Shown here in pieces: positions 5,278-14,053 of a stretch of DNA of 15,312 nucleotides. How positions within the stretch are numbered: position 1 is the stretch's first letter; the number at the start of each line of letters is the position of its first letter. The stretch is from an uncultured Atopobium sp. (GTDB lineage: Bacteria > Actinomycetota > Coriobacteriia > Coriobacteriales > Atopobiaceae), in assembly GCA_916720465.1 (NCBI GenBank), contig CAKARF010000017.1, positions 1 through 15,312 of the forward strand, given 5' to 3'. The notes below the pieces were generated by a model. That model was not told where the DNA came from and searched no databases. It was given only the letters and a program-made list of their open reading frames with translations. The position numbers were made by a program, and so were the translations under genes.

Positions 5278-6549
5278 TTATTTGCTGCTGACCGCGCTGC
5301 CAAAGATCTTCCATACCTGGTTAAGACCCTCAATCAGCTGGTCAATGTCGTGTTTATCGTTGTAGAACGCAACGGATGCGCGGCAGGTACTGGACTCGTG
5401 CAGCTCAATCAAAAGCGGCTCGGCGCAGTGATGACCAGCGCGAATGCAGACGTTGTTCATGTCCAAGATGCTCGAGACGTCGTGTGGGTGAACGCCGCGC
5501 ACGTTAAACGCCACAGCGCCCACGTGATTCTGTCCCAGCTTGGAGCCAACGATGTCAACAAAGTCCAACGTGCATAGCTGCTGCACCAAGTACCTGGCGA
5601 GAAGTTCTTCTCGCTTCTCAATCTTTGCCATGTCCAAACCGTTAAGGTATTCGACAGCGGCGCCGGTAGCATAGATACCAGCGGCGTCCTGCGTGCCCGC
5701 CTCAAACTTCTCGGGAACGGGAGCCCAAACGGCGCTGGTTTCGGTGACGGAATCAATCATCTCGCCGCCGGTAAGGAACGGCGGCATGGCATCGAGTAGC
5801 TCGGCGCGGCCCCAAAGCACGCCAATGCCCATAGGTCCGCACATCTTGTGTGCCGAGAAAGCCAGCAAATCGCAGTCAAGATCGTGCACGTCAATAGGGA
5901 TGTGAGGTGCAGATTGAGCGGCGTCAACTACCATGTAGGCACCCACAGTATGAGCGCGCTTGGCAATAGCCTTGATGTCGTTGTGAGTTCCCAGCACGTT
6001 GGAGACGTGTGTGACGGACACAATCTTTGCTCGCTCGGTGATCTTTGATGCAATCTCTTCAGGCGTAATCTGATACTGCGAGTTCATGCGCAGGTACACC
6101 AGGTTAGCGCCGGTAGCTTTACAAATCTGCTGCCAAGGGATGATGTTGGAGTGGTGCTCCATGATGGAAATGACCACGTCATCGCCTGGCTTGAGCGCAT
6201 AGCGACCAAGGCTTGAAGCAACCAGATTAAGCGCCTCAGAAGTGTTGCGTGTAAAGATAATCTGCTGGCTTTCTGGCTTGCCGTTTTTATCGACAGCACC
6301 AATGAACTTTGCAATTGAAGCACGAGCACCCTCGATAGCTGCGGTTGCTTCCACGCTCCAACGGTACAATCCGCGCAGCGCGTTTGCGTTCATGGTCTCG
6401 TAGAAGCTAGACTGCGCCTCAATAACCGCACGAGGACGCTGAGAAGTAGCAGCGCTGTCCAAGTAAGCTACCTTGGGATTTGCTGCCAGCAGCGGAAAAT
6501 CTGCCTTGTATGGGTTATCGGTAATCTGAGCAACTTCTGCGTCGGTCAT
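5278..6549 (-). CDS. sufS: SufS cysteine desulfurase
   Basis: A 423-residue, PLP-dependent group II cysteine desulfurase that takes sulfur from L-cysteine, leaving alanine, and hands the persulfide to SufU for Fe-S assembly in the cytosol. Visible marks are YLDSAATSQRP near the N-terminus, MEHHSNIIPW (His133), VDAAQS (Asp209, Gln212), the PLP lysine in FSAHK (Lys235), and the catalytic cysteine in RAGHHCAEPL (Cys375), followed by CRASVAFYN. The ATG at 6549 overlaps the sufD stop by one base (TAATG), indicating translational coupling. Length and motif order are normal for the family. Confidence 0.96.
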   Translation of the reverse strand: MTDAEVAQITDNPYKADFPLLAANPKVAYLDSAATSQRPRAVIEAQSSFYETMNANALRGLYRWSVEATAAIEGARASIAKFIGAVDKNGKPESQQIIFTRNTSEALNLVASSLGRYALKPGDDVVISIMEHHSNIIPWQQICKATGANLVYLRMNSQYQITPEEIASKITERAKIVSVTHVSNVLGTHNDIKAIAKRAHTVGAYMVVDAAQSAPHIPIDVHDLDCDLLAFSAHKMCGPMGIGVLWGRAELLDAMPPFLTGGEMIDSVTETSAVWAPVPEKFEAGTQDAAGIYATGAAVEYLNGLDMAKIEKREELLARYLVQQLCTLDFVDIVGSKLGQNHVGAVAFNVRGVHPHDVSSILDMNNVCIRAGHHCAEPLLIELHESSTCRASVAFYNDKHDIDQLIEGLNQVWKIFGSAVSSK

Positions 6550-7772
6550 TACGCGACACCACCTTTGCTGGAATCGGCTTTAGCGCTGGAATCGTTGCCG
6601 TCGTTGCTGGCGGCATCTTTGCTACCTGCAGCTTCGTCGTCACTAGCTGCAGCTTCGTCATAGTCGTGAGCAATTTCTGCGCCCAGCTCAGCCTCGCAAC
6701 GCTCAACAGCCACGCGGTGAGAAATCTCCTCAGGTGCGTTGATGATGGCGTCTTCAAAGAGCGCGCGTACAAACAGCTGCTCAGCAGCCTGGCGAGAAAG
6801 TCCTCGAGCCGCAAGGTAATCAAGCTGTTCAGGGGAGACGGATCCAATAGTAGCTCCGTGGTTACCAGCAACATCGTCCTCATCGCAGAGAATAACAGGC
6901 ATGGTCTTGTTGACAACGTCGTCGCCAAGAATCATGACCGTTTCAATCTCGTTACCCTGGGCATCTTTTGCGCCACGGACAAGATCGATGGTTGCGCGAA
7001 GCGTCTTCTTAGCTGCCTCGTTAAGGACGCCAGACTCGGTGAGCTGCGCGCGCGTAGAGGTTCCACGCATGCGTACCAGGTGGTTGATATCAAGCGTCTC
7101 TTCGTGAGTGGCGTGATAGCGATTGTTGAGGTCCAGGCGAGCTCGAGCGCCAACTAAGTTGGCGGTAAGGCCAAGGCCAATGGTTGATCCACCCAGAGCG
7201 TACTGCTTAACGTCAACAGCAGCGTCCTGGTGAATCTCAAGACCAACACTCTCAAGGTGCTGCTGGCCTTCATTGACACCAAGCATCTCAATGAGGTGCA
7301 GCTTTGCGCCAGCCTCAACAACAATGCGGGTAAGCGCAGCGCTTGTTGGGAGCGCGTCGTTGCCTGCAGGTGCGTTATCGCTAGCGTTCGCGTCGTTGCC
7401 TGCAGATCCGCTTTCGCCCGCATCGCCTGCAAAAGCGGCGATAACTACAGTAGCCTCAGCACCTTCGCGTACAATAACGCCGGTGTTAGCACACTGGTTT
7501 TGAGCTGCAGAAACAGCAACAACAATAGGTTCTTCTCGCTTGGTATGAGCGGGAACGTTGTAGAAATCAGACTTGAATGCCTGAGACTCTACGTAGTCAG
7601 TAACCTCTTGGCCCATTCCACACTCAATGCGCTCAAAAAGGCGAGGCAGAGGCAAGTACACTTTGCCTGCATCAGCGTGATTAGGGACGGTAACTGACAG
7701 TGAGTTAGCGCGTAGACGGTTCCATGTCTGAGCTGCAGGAACGTTGGCGCGATTAATCAAAACGTTATCCAT
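6549..7772 (-). CDS. sufD: SufD Fe-S cluster assembly protein with low-complexity insert and tail
   Basis: A 407-residue subunit of the SufBC2D scaffold. The core beta-helix region and C-terminal block are recognisable: LCDEDDVAGNHGATIGSV (His305 at the position of E. coli SufD His360), then SPEQLDYLAARGLSRQAAEQLFVRA-type sequence. Gly stands where E. coli SufD has Cys358. Two unusual segments are present: residues about 115-144, rich in Gly, Asn, Ala, Ser and Asp, interrupting the scaffold, and a charged Ala/Ser/Asp/Lys tail from about 371 to 407. ATG 7772 overlaps the sufB stop by one base. The insert coincides with 16-bp DNA repeats, so slippage expansion is likely. Confidence 0.93.
   Translation of the reverse strand: MDNVLINRANVPAAQTWNRLRANSLSVTVPNHADAGKVYLPLPRLFERIECGMGQEVTDYVESQAFKSDFYNVPAHTKREEPIVVAVSAAQNQCANTGVIVREGAEATVVIAAFAGDAGESGSAGNDANASDNAPAGNDALPTSAALTRIVVEAGAKLHLIEMLGVNEGQQHLESVGLEIHQDAAVDVKQYALGGSTIGLGLTANLVGARARLDLNNRYHATHEETLDINHLVRMRGTSTRAQLTESGVLNEAAKKTLRATIDLVRGAKDAQGNEIETVMILGDDVVNKTMPVILCDEDDVAGNHGATIGSVSPEQLDYLAARGLSRQAAEQLFVRALFEDAIINAPEEISHRVAVERCEAELGAEIAHDYDEAAASDDEAAGSKDAASNDGNDSSAKADSSKGGVA
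7354..7405. repeat. 16-bp direct repeat inside sufD low-complexity insert
   Basis: GCGTCGTTGCCTGCAG occurs at 7354-7369 and 7390-7405, 36 bp (12 codons) apart and in frame, encoding the recurring PAGNDA/AGNDAN-like peptide on the minus strand. A looser copy follows at about 7419-7434. Confidence 0.7.
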
Positions 7773-9190
7773 TAGCCAATCGCTCCTTCCATCTCAAGTT
7801 TGATCAGATTATTCATCTCAACGGCGTACTCCATTGGAAGTTCCTTTGAGACAGGGTTTGCAAATCCGTTTACTACCATGGTGCGAGCCTCGGCCTCAGA
7901 GCAACCACGGCTCATCAGGTACAAAACGGTGTCGTCAGAAATACGGCCAATAGTTGCCTCGTGGCCAATCTGAGCAGTCGCATTGCGAACATCCATCTCT
8001 GGGATGGTGTCGGAACGGCTGATGTTATCCAGCATCAGCGACTGGCACGAGAACGCCACGCGAGCGTTTTCTGCCTTGCGACCAACGGTAACTGCAGAGC
8101 GGAAGGTATTGACGCCGCCATCCTTGGAGATGGACTTGGTGTCAACGTTTGCCGAGTTATTGGAGCCGTTGATAATCACCTTGCAGCCCGTGTCCAGGTC
8201 CTGCGTAGCGCCTGCAAACGTAATACCGGTGAACTCGCAGTTAGAAGAATCGCCGTTCATGATTGTAGAAGGATAGAGGTAGGAAACGTGGCTACCAAAA
8301 GAGCCCGAGACCCACTCCATCTTTGCATTGCTGCCAATAATGGCGCGCTTGGTGTTGAGGTTGTACATGTTCTTGGACCAGTTTTCGATGGTCGAGTAAC
8401 GCAGACGAGCGCCGTCCTTAACAAAGAGCTCAACAGCTCCTGCGTGAAGGTTTGCTGCATAGTACTTAGGTGCGGAGCAACCCTCAATAAAGTGCAGGTC
8501 AGCACCTTCCTCAACAATAATGAGTGTGTGCTCAAACTGGCCAGCACCCTGAGCATTCAGTCTGAAGTAACTCTGAAGCGGGTAGTCCAGAGTGACATTT
8601 TTAGGAACATAAACAAAAGAACCGCCAGACCACACGGCATAGTGCAGAGCCGCAAACTTGTGGTCTGAAGGAGGAATCAGCTTGCCAAAGTACTCTTTAA
8701 CAACGGGCTCCCACTGTGGATCATGCAAAGCATCCTCAATAGTGGTGTAAATAACGCCCTGCTCAGCAACTTCCTCACGCATGTTGTGATAGACAATCTC
8801 GGAATCGTACTGAGCACCAACACCAGCAAGGCTCTCTGCCTCTGCCTGTGGAATGCCCAGACGATCAAAGGTATCCCTAATATCCTCAGGTACGTCGTCC
8901 CAGCTATTTGCCTGCTGAGTCTTTGGCGAGACATACGTGGAGATATGATTCAAATCCAGACCTGCAATAGAAGGTCCCCAGTTGGTAGCCATCTGGCGCT
9001 GGTGATAGGTTTCCAGGGCCGACAACCTCATCTGGAGCATCCACTCGGGCTCTTCTTTTTTCTCGGAAATAGCACGCACAATTTCTGGCGTAAGGCCATC
9101 ATCGTAGCGCTCGTAACCCTCTTCGGACTTGGTGAAGTCGTAGAGCGAGCGGTCTACGTCAGCGACCTCAGATCGCTTCTTCTCGCTCAC
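7772..9190 (-). CDS. sufB: SufB Fe-S cluster assembly scaffold
   Basis: A 472-residue central scaffold protein of the SUF system, on which the nascent cluster forms with SufC and SufD. The full family pattern is visible: an N-terminal MLQMRLSALETY segment, WGPSIAGLDL, IPPSDHKFAALHYAVWSGGSF split over 172-191, EGCSAP (Cys238, the likely equivalent of E. coli Cys254), ENWSKNMYNLNTKRA (269-283), and the C-terminal SRSDTIPEMDVRN and GHEATIGRI (His410, Glu411). The length is typical. The start is GTG at 9190-9188, overlapping the sufC stop by one base (TAGTG). No insertions like those of SufD and SufU are present. Confidence 0.96.
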   Translation of the reverse strand: MSEKKRSEVADVDRSLYDFTKSEEGYERYDDGLTPEIVRAISEKKEEPEWMLQMRLSALETYHQRQMATNWGPSIAGLDLNHISTYVSPKTQQANSWDDVPEDIRDTFDRLGIPQAEAESLAGVGAQYDSEIVYHNMREEVAEQGVIYTTIEDALHDPQWEPVVKEYFGKLIPPSDHKFAALHYAVWSGGSFVYVPKNVTLDYPLQSYFRLNAQGAGQFEHTLIIVEEGADLHFIEGCSAPKYYAANLHAGAVELFVKDGARLRYSTIENWSKNMYNLNTKRAIIGSNAKMEWVSGSFGSHVSYLYPSTIMNGDSSNCEFTGITFAGATQDLDTGCKVIINGSNNSANVDTKSISKDGGVNTFRSAVTVGRKAENARVAFSCQSLMLDNISRSDTIPEMDVRNATAQIGHEATIGRISDDTVLYLMSRGCSEAEARTMVVNGFANPVSKELPMEYAVEMNNLIKLEMEGAIG

Positions 9191-9957
9191 TAGTTAGCAC
9201 CACCCTCATCAGTCTGATTCTCAAAACGCTCAAAGCCCTCGTGGTCAATCTGATTGATGAGGTCAGCAGGACCGTCTGCTACCAGGTGACCCTTGACCAT
9301 AACGTGAGTGCGGTCAATCTCAAGGCGCTCAAGAATGCGGGTGTTGTGAGTAATGATGAGCAGCGAGCCATCACAGGTCTCGCGATAAGCCTGAATGCCC
9401 TTTGAGACAACGGAGAGTGCGTCAACGTCCAAGCCAGAGTCTGTTTCGTCGAGAATGGCAAGCTTAGGTTGAAGCAGCAAAAGCTGGAGCATCTCAACCT
9501 TTTTCTTCTCGCCACCAGAGAAGCCAACGTTAAGCTCACGCATCAAGAAGCCCTGGTCAAGCTCAAGCTGATCAGAAATCTGACCAACGCGCTGACGGAA
9601 CTGACGAGCGGTCATCTTAAGCTCAGGGCGCATCTGCGTAATGGTACGCAGGAATGAATAAAGAGGAACGCCAGGAACCTCAACAGGTGCCTGGTAGGAG
9701 AGGAAGATGCCCGCAAGGGAGCGCTTATCTGCAGCAAGCTCAGTTACATCCTCGCCGTTAAAGATAAGGGAACCATCGGTAATCTTATAGGTAGGATCAC
9801 CCATAATGACGCGGCCAAGTGTTGATTTACCTGCGCCGTTAGGTCCCATCAGAACGTGAGCCTGGCCATCACCAATGCTCAGATCAATTGAATGCAGGAT
9901 GGATTTCTCCTCGGTACCTGCGGAAATTCCGTTTACACGGAGTAGCTCAGTTGCCAT
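9190..9957 (-). CDS. sufC: SufC ATPase of the SUF complex, first gene of operon
   Basis: A 255-residue, soluble ABC-type ATPase that drives conformational change of SufBD during cluster assembly. It is not a membrane transporter component. Motifs are Walker A GPNGAGKST (38-46), signature FSGGE (146-150), Walker B LAILDE (166-171) followed by the SufC-typical TDSGLD, and switch His204. The start was set at the ATG 9957 because GGAGAG lies 6-8 nt upstream and the product then begins MATELLRVNG, as relatives do. An in-frame codon at 9987 has no such support. The order C-B-D-S-U-rrf2 with 1-nt overlaps at the first three junctions argues for a single transcript from the gap before hisS. Confidence 0.95.
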   Translation of the reverse strand: MATELLRVNGISAGTEEKSILHSIDLSIGDGQAHVLMGPNGAGKSTLGRVIMGDPTYKITDGSLIFNGEDVTELAADKRSLAGIFLSYQAPVEVPGVPLYSFLRTITQMRPELKMTARQFRQRVGQISDQLELDQGFLMRELNVGFSGGEKKKVEMLQLLLLQPKLAILDETDSGLDVDALSVVSKGIQAYRETCDGSLLIITHNTRILERLEIDRTHVMVKGHLVADGPADLINQIDHEGFERFENQTDEGGAN

Positions 9958-10291
9958 AAATCTCTCTCCAAATATCTCTACGTGCAAGCACGTGATACGT
10001 TTGTGACTAGCTCTTTGGTCAGCTCTAGGGCGAGCAAAACCTTTGTGCTAGTGTGATTTTGTGACAAAGACAAACGCCAATGTCACTGACGTTTTTGTCA
10101 TACCCCAAAATCCGCTAATTCATACTAAATGGTAGGAATTAAAAAGCAACCCTCACATGAGCACTTTTTCACGTTTTCTAGAAAATAATCGGATTTTTTC
10201 ATAGGTTTCGAAAGTTATGAAAGCTTTTCTGTGCCAGAGTTGCCGCTCATGGGTAAACTAGAAACATCTATGTTTGTAACAAGGAGGATTC
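9958..10291. promoter_or_regulatory. divergent sufC/hisS control region with dyads
   Basis: This 334-bp gap contains no gene. Toward sufC are an ACGTGC-AA-GCACGT dyad (9980-9993), about 20 nt before the start codon, and a cluster of TGAC/GTCA half-sites: TGACAAA (10062-10068) facing TTTGTCA (10094-10100), with GTCACTGAC (10082-10090) between. Toward hisS is a perfect 12-bp palindrome TTTTCTAGAAAA (10174-10185) and a strong AAGGAGG ribosome site before 10292. No T-box (no TGGNACCGCG-like word) was found before hisS. I could not assign a confident -35/-10 pair to either gene. Operator assignments are inference. Confidence 0.5.
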
Positions 10292-11602
10292 ATGGGTCAG
10301 AGAATTCAAGGTACCGAAGATCTTTACGGCGGCTATATGCGCTCTTGGGAGCATATGCAAGATGTTGCCCGCCATCTGTTTGGTACTTATGGCTTTGACC
10401 GCATTGAGACTCCTGCACTTGAGCAGGTAGATACCTTTGTTCACGGTATTGGTGAGTCCACCGACGTTGTACGCAAAGAGATGTTCCGCGTCTTTTCAGG
10501 CGCGCTGCTTGAGGACCTGCTAGCTACCGGTAATGAGTCCGGTCTTAAGCCTCGTCAGCGCATGGCTATGCGTCCTGAGGGAACTGCTGGTGTGGTTCGT
10601 GCTGCTGTTGAGCACAACTTTGTGCCACAGGGAGGAACACCTGCAAAGCTTTGGTATGCCGAGGCAATGTTCAGGGGAGAGCGTCCTCAGAAGGGACGCC
10701 TGCGCCAGTTCCACCAGGTAGGTGTTGAGTGGCTTGGAGCTTCTGATCCAGCTGCCGATGCAGAGTCCATCATCATGTTGATGAAGTTTTACGAGCAGAT
10801 GGGTTTCTCGCCAGCTGATATGAAGCTCATGATTAACTCCATGGGTGACGCGGAGTGCCGCCCAGCATATCGCGAGAAAGTCAAGCAGTTCATTCTTGAT
10901 CACAAGGATGAGATGTGTGAGGACTGCCTTGAGCGTGCGGAGATTAATCCACTTCGTGCATTTGACTGCAAAAACGAGAGCTGCCACGCGGTTATGAAGG
11001 ATGCTCCACTCATTTCTGACAACCTTTGTGATGATTGCCGTGCTCACTATGAGCAGGTCAAGGCATATTTGGACGCTGCTGGTATTTCATACGTTGAGGA
11101 TCCAACGCTTGTTCGCGGTCTGGATTACTACACACGTACTGTCTTTGAGGTAGAGATTCCAAACGCTGGCGTTGGTGCTATTGGTGGTGGCGGTCGTTAC
11201 GACGGTCTTGTTGAGCTTGAAGGCGGAAAGCCAACCCCAGGCGTTGGATTTGCTGTTGGCTTTGAGCGCATTATGCTGGCGCTGGAAGCTCTTGGTGTTG
11301 CAGCTGAGCCAGCAGCTCCAAGCTGTGTTTATGTTGCCTGCGCAGGTGCTGAACAGGCTCCTGTTGTATTTGATGCTGTGCTGGCGCTGCGTGAGGCTGG
11401 CATTAGATGTGAGGCTGATCGTACTGGTCGTTCGCTGAAGGCTCAGTTTAAGCAGGCAGATAAGATGGGCGCAACGCTTTGTGTGGTTATTGGTCCAGAT
11501 GAGGTTGAAGCTGGTGCGGTAACTCTTCGTGACATGGAGTCTCACGAGCAGGTACAGGTGCCTGCCGACCAGCTTGTTGCTGAGGTTAAAGCCAGACAGT
11601 AA
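10292..11602 (+). CDS. hisS: histidyl-tRNA synthetase
   Basis: A 436-residue class II aminoacyl-tRNA synthetase that charges tRNA-His. Visible are the start GTEDLYGG, motif 2 around FRGERPQKGRLRQFHQVG (127-144), the histidine-specific LVRGLDYYTRTVFE (273-286), GAIGGGGRYDGL (295-306) and motif 3 GVGFAVGFERI (317-327). A C-terminal anticodon-binding domain follows from about 345. The insertion domain carries three cysteine pairs (C209-x2-C212, C226-x4-C231, C246-x2-C249), as seen in many bacterial HisRS, and may bind zinc. ATG 10292 has AAGGAGG at ideal spacing. aspS, a frequent partner, is not adjacent; the gene ends in a large terminator. Confidence 0.97.
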   Translation: MGQRIQGTEDLYGGYMRSWEHMQDVARHLFGTYGFDRIETPALEQVDTFVHGIGESTDVVRKEMFRVFSGALLEDLLATGNESGLKPRQRMAMRPEGTAGVVRAAVEHNFVPQGGTPAKLWYAEAMFRGERPQKGRLRQFHQVGVEWLGASDPAADAESIIMLMKFYEQMGFSPADMKLMINSMGDAECRPAYREKVKQFILDHKDEMCEDCLERAEINPLRAFDCKNESCHAVMKDAPLISDNLCDDCRAHYEQVKAYLDAAGISYVEDPTLVRGLDYYTRTVFEVEIPNAGVGAIGGGGRYDGLVELEGGKPTPGVGFAVGFERIMLALEALGVAAEPAAPSCVYVACAGAEQAPVVFDAVLALREAGIRCEADRTGRSLKAQFKQADKMGATLCVVIGPDEVEAGAVTLRDMESHEQVQVPADQLVAEVKARQ

Positions 11603-11625
11603 CAATAGGACTAGAAGTCAAATTT

Positions 11626-11708
11626 AAACCTCTCATGTTTAACTGCCTCCCATTTCTTATGTCCAAGAAATGGGAGGCAGCTCATGTCCTAGGTATGAGA
11701 GGTTTTTA
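11626..11708 (+). terminator. nested stem-loop terminator after hisS
   Basis: An outer perfect 11-bp stem (AAACCTCTCAT at 11626-11636 with ATGAGAGGTTT at 11695-11705) is followed directly by a T-run. It encloses an independent perfect 16-bp hairpin: CTGCCTCCCATTTCTT (11643-11658), a 6-nt loop, and its complement (11665-11680). The outer stem alone looks like a canonical terminator. The inner hairpin may be an inserted element or a second structure. Confidence 0.85.
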
Positions 11709-11885
11709 TTTAGGTGGCACATACCGTTTGTAGAATAATAGAGGCCGCTTACGATAGTTATCAATGAAACCGATTAAATCTGAACAGCATAAGGTCATAC
11801 TGGTAAAGTAGAAGCAAATTTATAGGTAAATAACTGCTTAGCACCTTCATTTATTTGTGATTCAAAGAAATTGTGGGTGAATTAA

Positions 11886-14051
11886 ATGAAAAGAGCGTAC
11901 CGCTTCATTGTTTCTATCATAGTTGTCTTAATTGCACTTTCTTCTTTTTTGGTGGGAAAAGGGTTTTTGGAAATTTTTATTTCCCGTAAATTCGATTCTT
12001 GGCTCTCTAATCAGCCGCAATTTTATACTTCACAGATGTCTAATGAGACAAAAGAAACGTTTGTGTCAGTTGTTAGGTCTTACGCTCAAACTCACAAGAT
12101 GATTCTTATAACTAAGAAAACTGAATCTATTACTGAAGGTCCTAGGATATTGACCGTTGGTGTGCTGTCTTCCCCAGGCAGTGAAGCTAACAGCTTTGAT
12201 TCTTTTGATATTCTTGGTACCCAAGTTATTAATAGACAAAAGATTAATGAGCTTCTAGGACATTCTCCAGAGTCATATCTTGGCTACGGAATGGATACCA
12301 ACAATAAGGTTAGTGACTTACCGTATGTATTAGGGTCAGTTTATTTCAAATTAGATCAAATTACTCCTGGCTATAATTTGGGAAATTCTTGTGCTGTTTT
12401 AGGCCTTTCTCCTAAAGAATTTGATGAATTAGTTGGCCAGATTTCAGAAGCTACTGGCCTACATAAAGAAAAATTTATAACTAATTATTCAGGATCAGCG
12501 GTTGAAATTGGACTGTTCTACTACGTTGCAGGGGTAACTTTTATAATCTTGAGCATATCGTTTTGTTTACTGACGTATTACAACTCATTACAAGAATTAA
12601 AGAAACTCGGTGTCCACGTAATGCTTGGCTGGAGTAAGAGCGATTACGTCGTACATCATTATTTTTTCTATTGCGTTTTAGCGGCTGTTTTACTGCCATT
12701 AGCTCTTATGTGGACAATGGTTAATTGCTCCGGATTTGATATTACTGGCAGTTTTTTACTGTTTACGTTTACCTCGGCAATGCCAGCAATACTTGTAGTT
12801 GTGGTTTCGGTACTAATTTCTGCTGCTCCACTTCTAACAATTCGGCCTGTAGATGCAATTTTAGGAAGACTGTCGCAAAAGGGTCTGTACGTTCTAACGG
12901 CGATCATTTATGCGCTTTGTTGTGTGGTGGTTTTTGCTGGTTCTACGTATATGGATGCTCCTATAACAATGTACTCAAATCTACTATCCACTCAAGAAAA
13001 TTGGTCTGTATATAAAGATTGGTATATTGTCCGAAATCACGTTTCTCAAGGTAATTTTTTCAACGGCCGACCAATGGATAAAAGTAAGGAATTATTTGAT
13101 TGGTATAAAACCCACGAGCACGATGCAGGCGTCTATATTGCTCATGTAAATCAAATAGGTGAGCCAACGCTAAATGCCTATGAAGTAAATTCATCGATTT
13201 TGAAGCCATTTGATGTTCTGATTGCATCCCCATCTTATCTAAAAGAAATCGGGATAGCATTGACTGATGATCAAGTTAAAAAAGCGGAGAGTGGAACAAG
13301 AATTTATCTAGTTCCAAGCTCGTACTCAGAAGAACAAAAATCTATGTTGAGAGAACTTGTGGCAAGAAGCGACAAGATATTTGAGTCAGATATCGTTACA
13401 CCCTATATGCAAAATCCTTCATCTGAATTTATTGAATACGATGCTAGTGGGGGATTCTTTACCTGGTCAACAAATATAGACAGCCCTTCTATAAGCACAA
13501 ATGTTGTAATCAAAGTGGTAACGTCAAATAACATGGTTCCTACTGAATCAGAAAGTTTAGTGGCTACGGGGCTTGATAATAGTTACATAAAGTTATCACC
13601 TGAGGCCGCTGCAAATTTGTTGGATTCCAGCGGTGTTGTAGAGCTCTCTGATGATGGTTTTGGAACACAGTTCAGTTCGATAGAGAGCTTTATAAAGGAC
13701 TACAGAAAATCTCTGCAGGAGCTCTTCCTCTTATTCGGTGTTGTAATTGTGCTTATGTTTGCAGCTATAACGGTGATTCAAATAAGCATGATTTCAATTG
13801 TCCAGAGGTTACATGAGAGAAAAATTGCTGTTGAATGCATGTTGGGATTTGGCATTTATAAGCAATACATGAATATTTTCCTCATAGTGAATCTCATTGC
13901 ACTTGTTGGAACACTTTGTATGATTGTCATAGGTTCAACTCTTGGAATAATAATGGGCTGCTTGATGTTATTGATTTCCAATTTGACTATCAGTATTTCT
14001 GCACATAGAAGCACTATGAGAATTGTTCTAGAGAATCTCTCTAAGGAGTAG
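11886..14051 (+). CDS. DUF1430 / bacteriocin-associated FtsX-like membrane protein
   Basis: A 721-residue integral membrane protein. One N-terminal helix (7-27) leads to an extracytoplasmic domain (about 30-205). Four helices follow near 208-231, 257-278, 288-315 and 335-353. A second large external domain (about 355-605) precedes three C-terminal helices (611-636, 662-683, 684-706). Two related loops, KKLGVHVMLGWSKSD and RKIAVECMLGFGIYK, follow the first helix of each bundle, as in FtsX/MacB-type permeases contacting their ATPase. This layout matches the bacteriocin-associated 7-TM proteins encoded next to lactococcin-972-type peptides. It is coupled to the ATPase gene 2 nt downstream. The gene is much more AT-rich than suf and hisS, suggesting transfer. 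No precursor peptide gene precedes it. ATG 11886 has only a weak GGGTG ribosome site. Confidence 0.8.
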   Translation: MKRAYRFIVSIIVVLIALSSFLVGKGFLEIFISRKFDSWLSNQPQFYTSQMSNETKETFVSVVRSYAQTHKMILITKKTESITEGPRILTVGVLSSPGSEANSFDSFDILGTQVINRQKINELLGHSPESYLGYGMDTNNKVSDLPYVLGSVYFKLDQITPGYNLGNSCAVLGLSPKEFDELVGQISEATGLHKEKFITNYSGSAVEIGLFYYVAGVTFIILSISFCLLTYYNSLQELKKLGVHVMLGWSKSDYVVHHYFFYCVLAAVLLPLALMWTMVNCSGFDITGSFLLFTFTSAMPAILVVVVSVLISAAPLLTIRPVDAILGRLSQKGLYVLTAIIYALCCVVVFAGSTYMDAPITMYSNLLSTQENWSVYKDWYIVRNHVSQGNFFNGRPMDKSKELFDWYKTHEHDAGVYIAHVNQIGEPTLNAYEVNSSILKPFDVLIASPSYLKEIGIALTDDQVKKAESGTRIYLVPSSYSEEQKSMLRELVARSDKIFESDIVTPYMQNPSSEFIEYDASGGFFTWSTNIDSPSISTNVVIKVVTSNNMVPTESESLVATGLDNSYIKLSPEAAANLLDSSGVVELSDDGFGTQFSSIESFIKDYRKSLQELFLLFGVVIVLMFAAITVIQISMISIVQRLHERKIAVECMLGFGIYKQYMNIFLIVNLIALVGTLCMIVIGSTLGIIMGCLMLLISNLTISISAHRSTMRIVLENLSKE

Positions 14052-14053
14052 TT

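Noticed and set aside
9958..9987. Ten-residue N-terminal extension of SufC
   Set aside because: The extension would overlap the ribosome site GGAGAG that serves the ATG at 9957, and relatives begin at the shorter form.
10174..10291. T-box riboswitch before hisS
   Set aside because: No T-box core word or antiterminator/terminator pair is visible in the leader.
11764..11811. 15-codon frame as a bacteriocin precursor
   Set aside because: It has no ribosome site, signal peptide or family features and is far shorter than lactococcin-972-type precursors.
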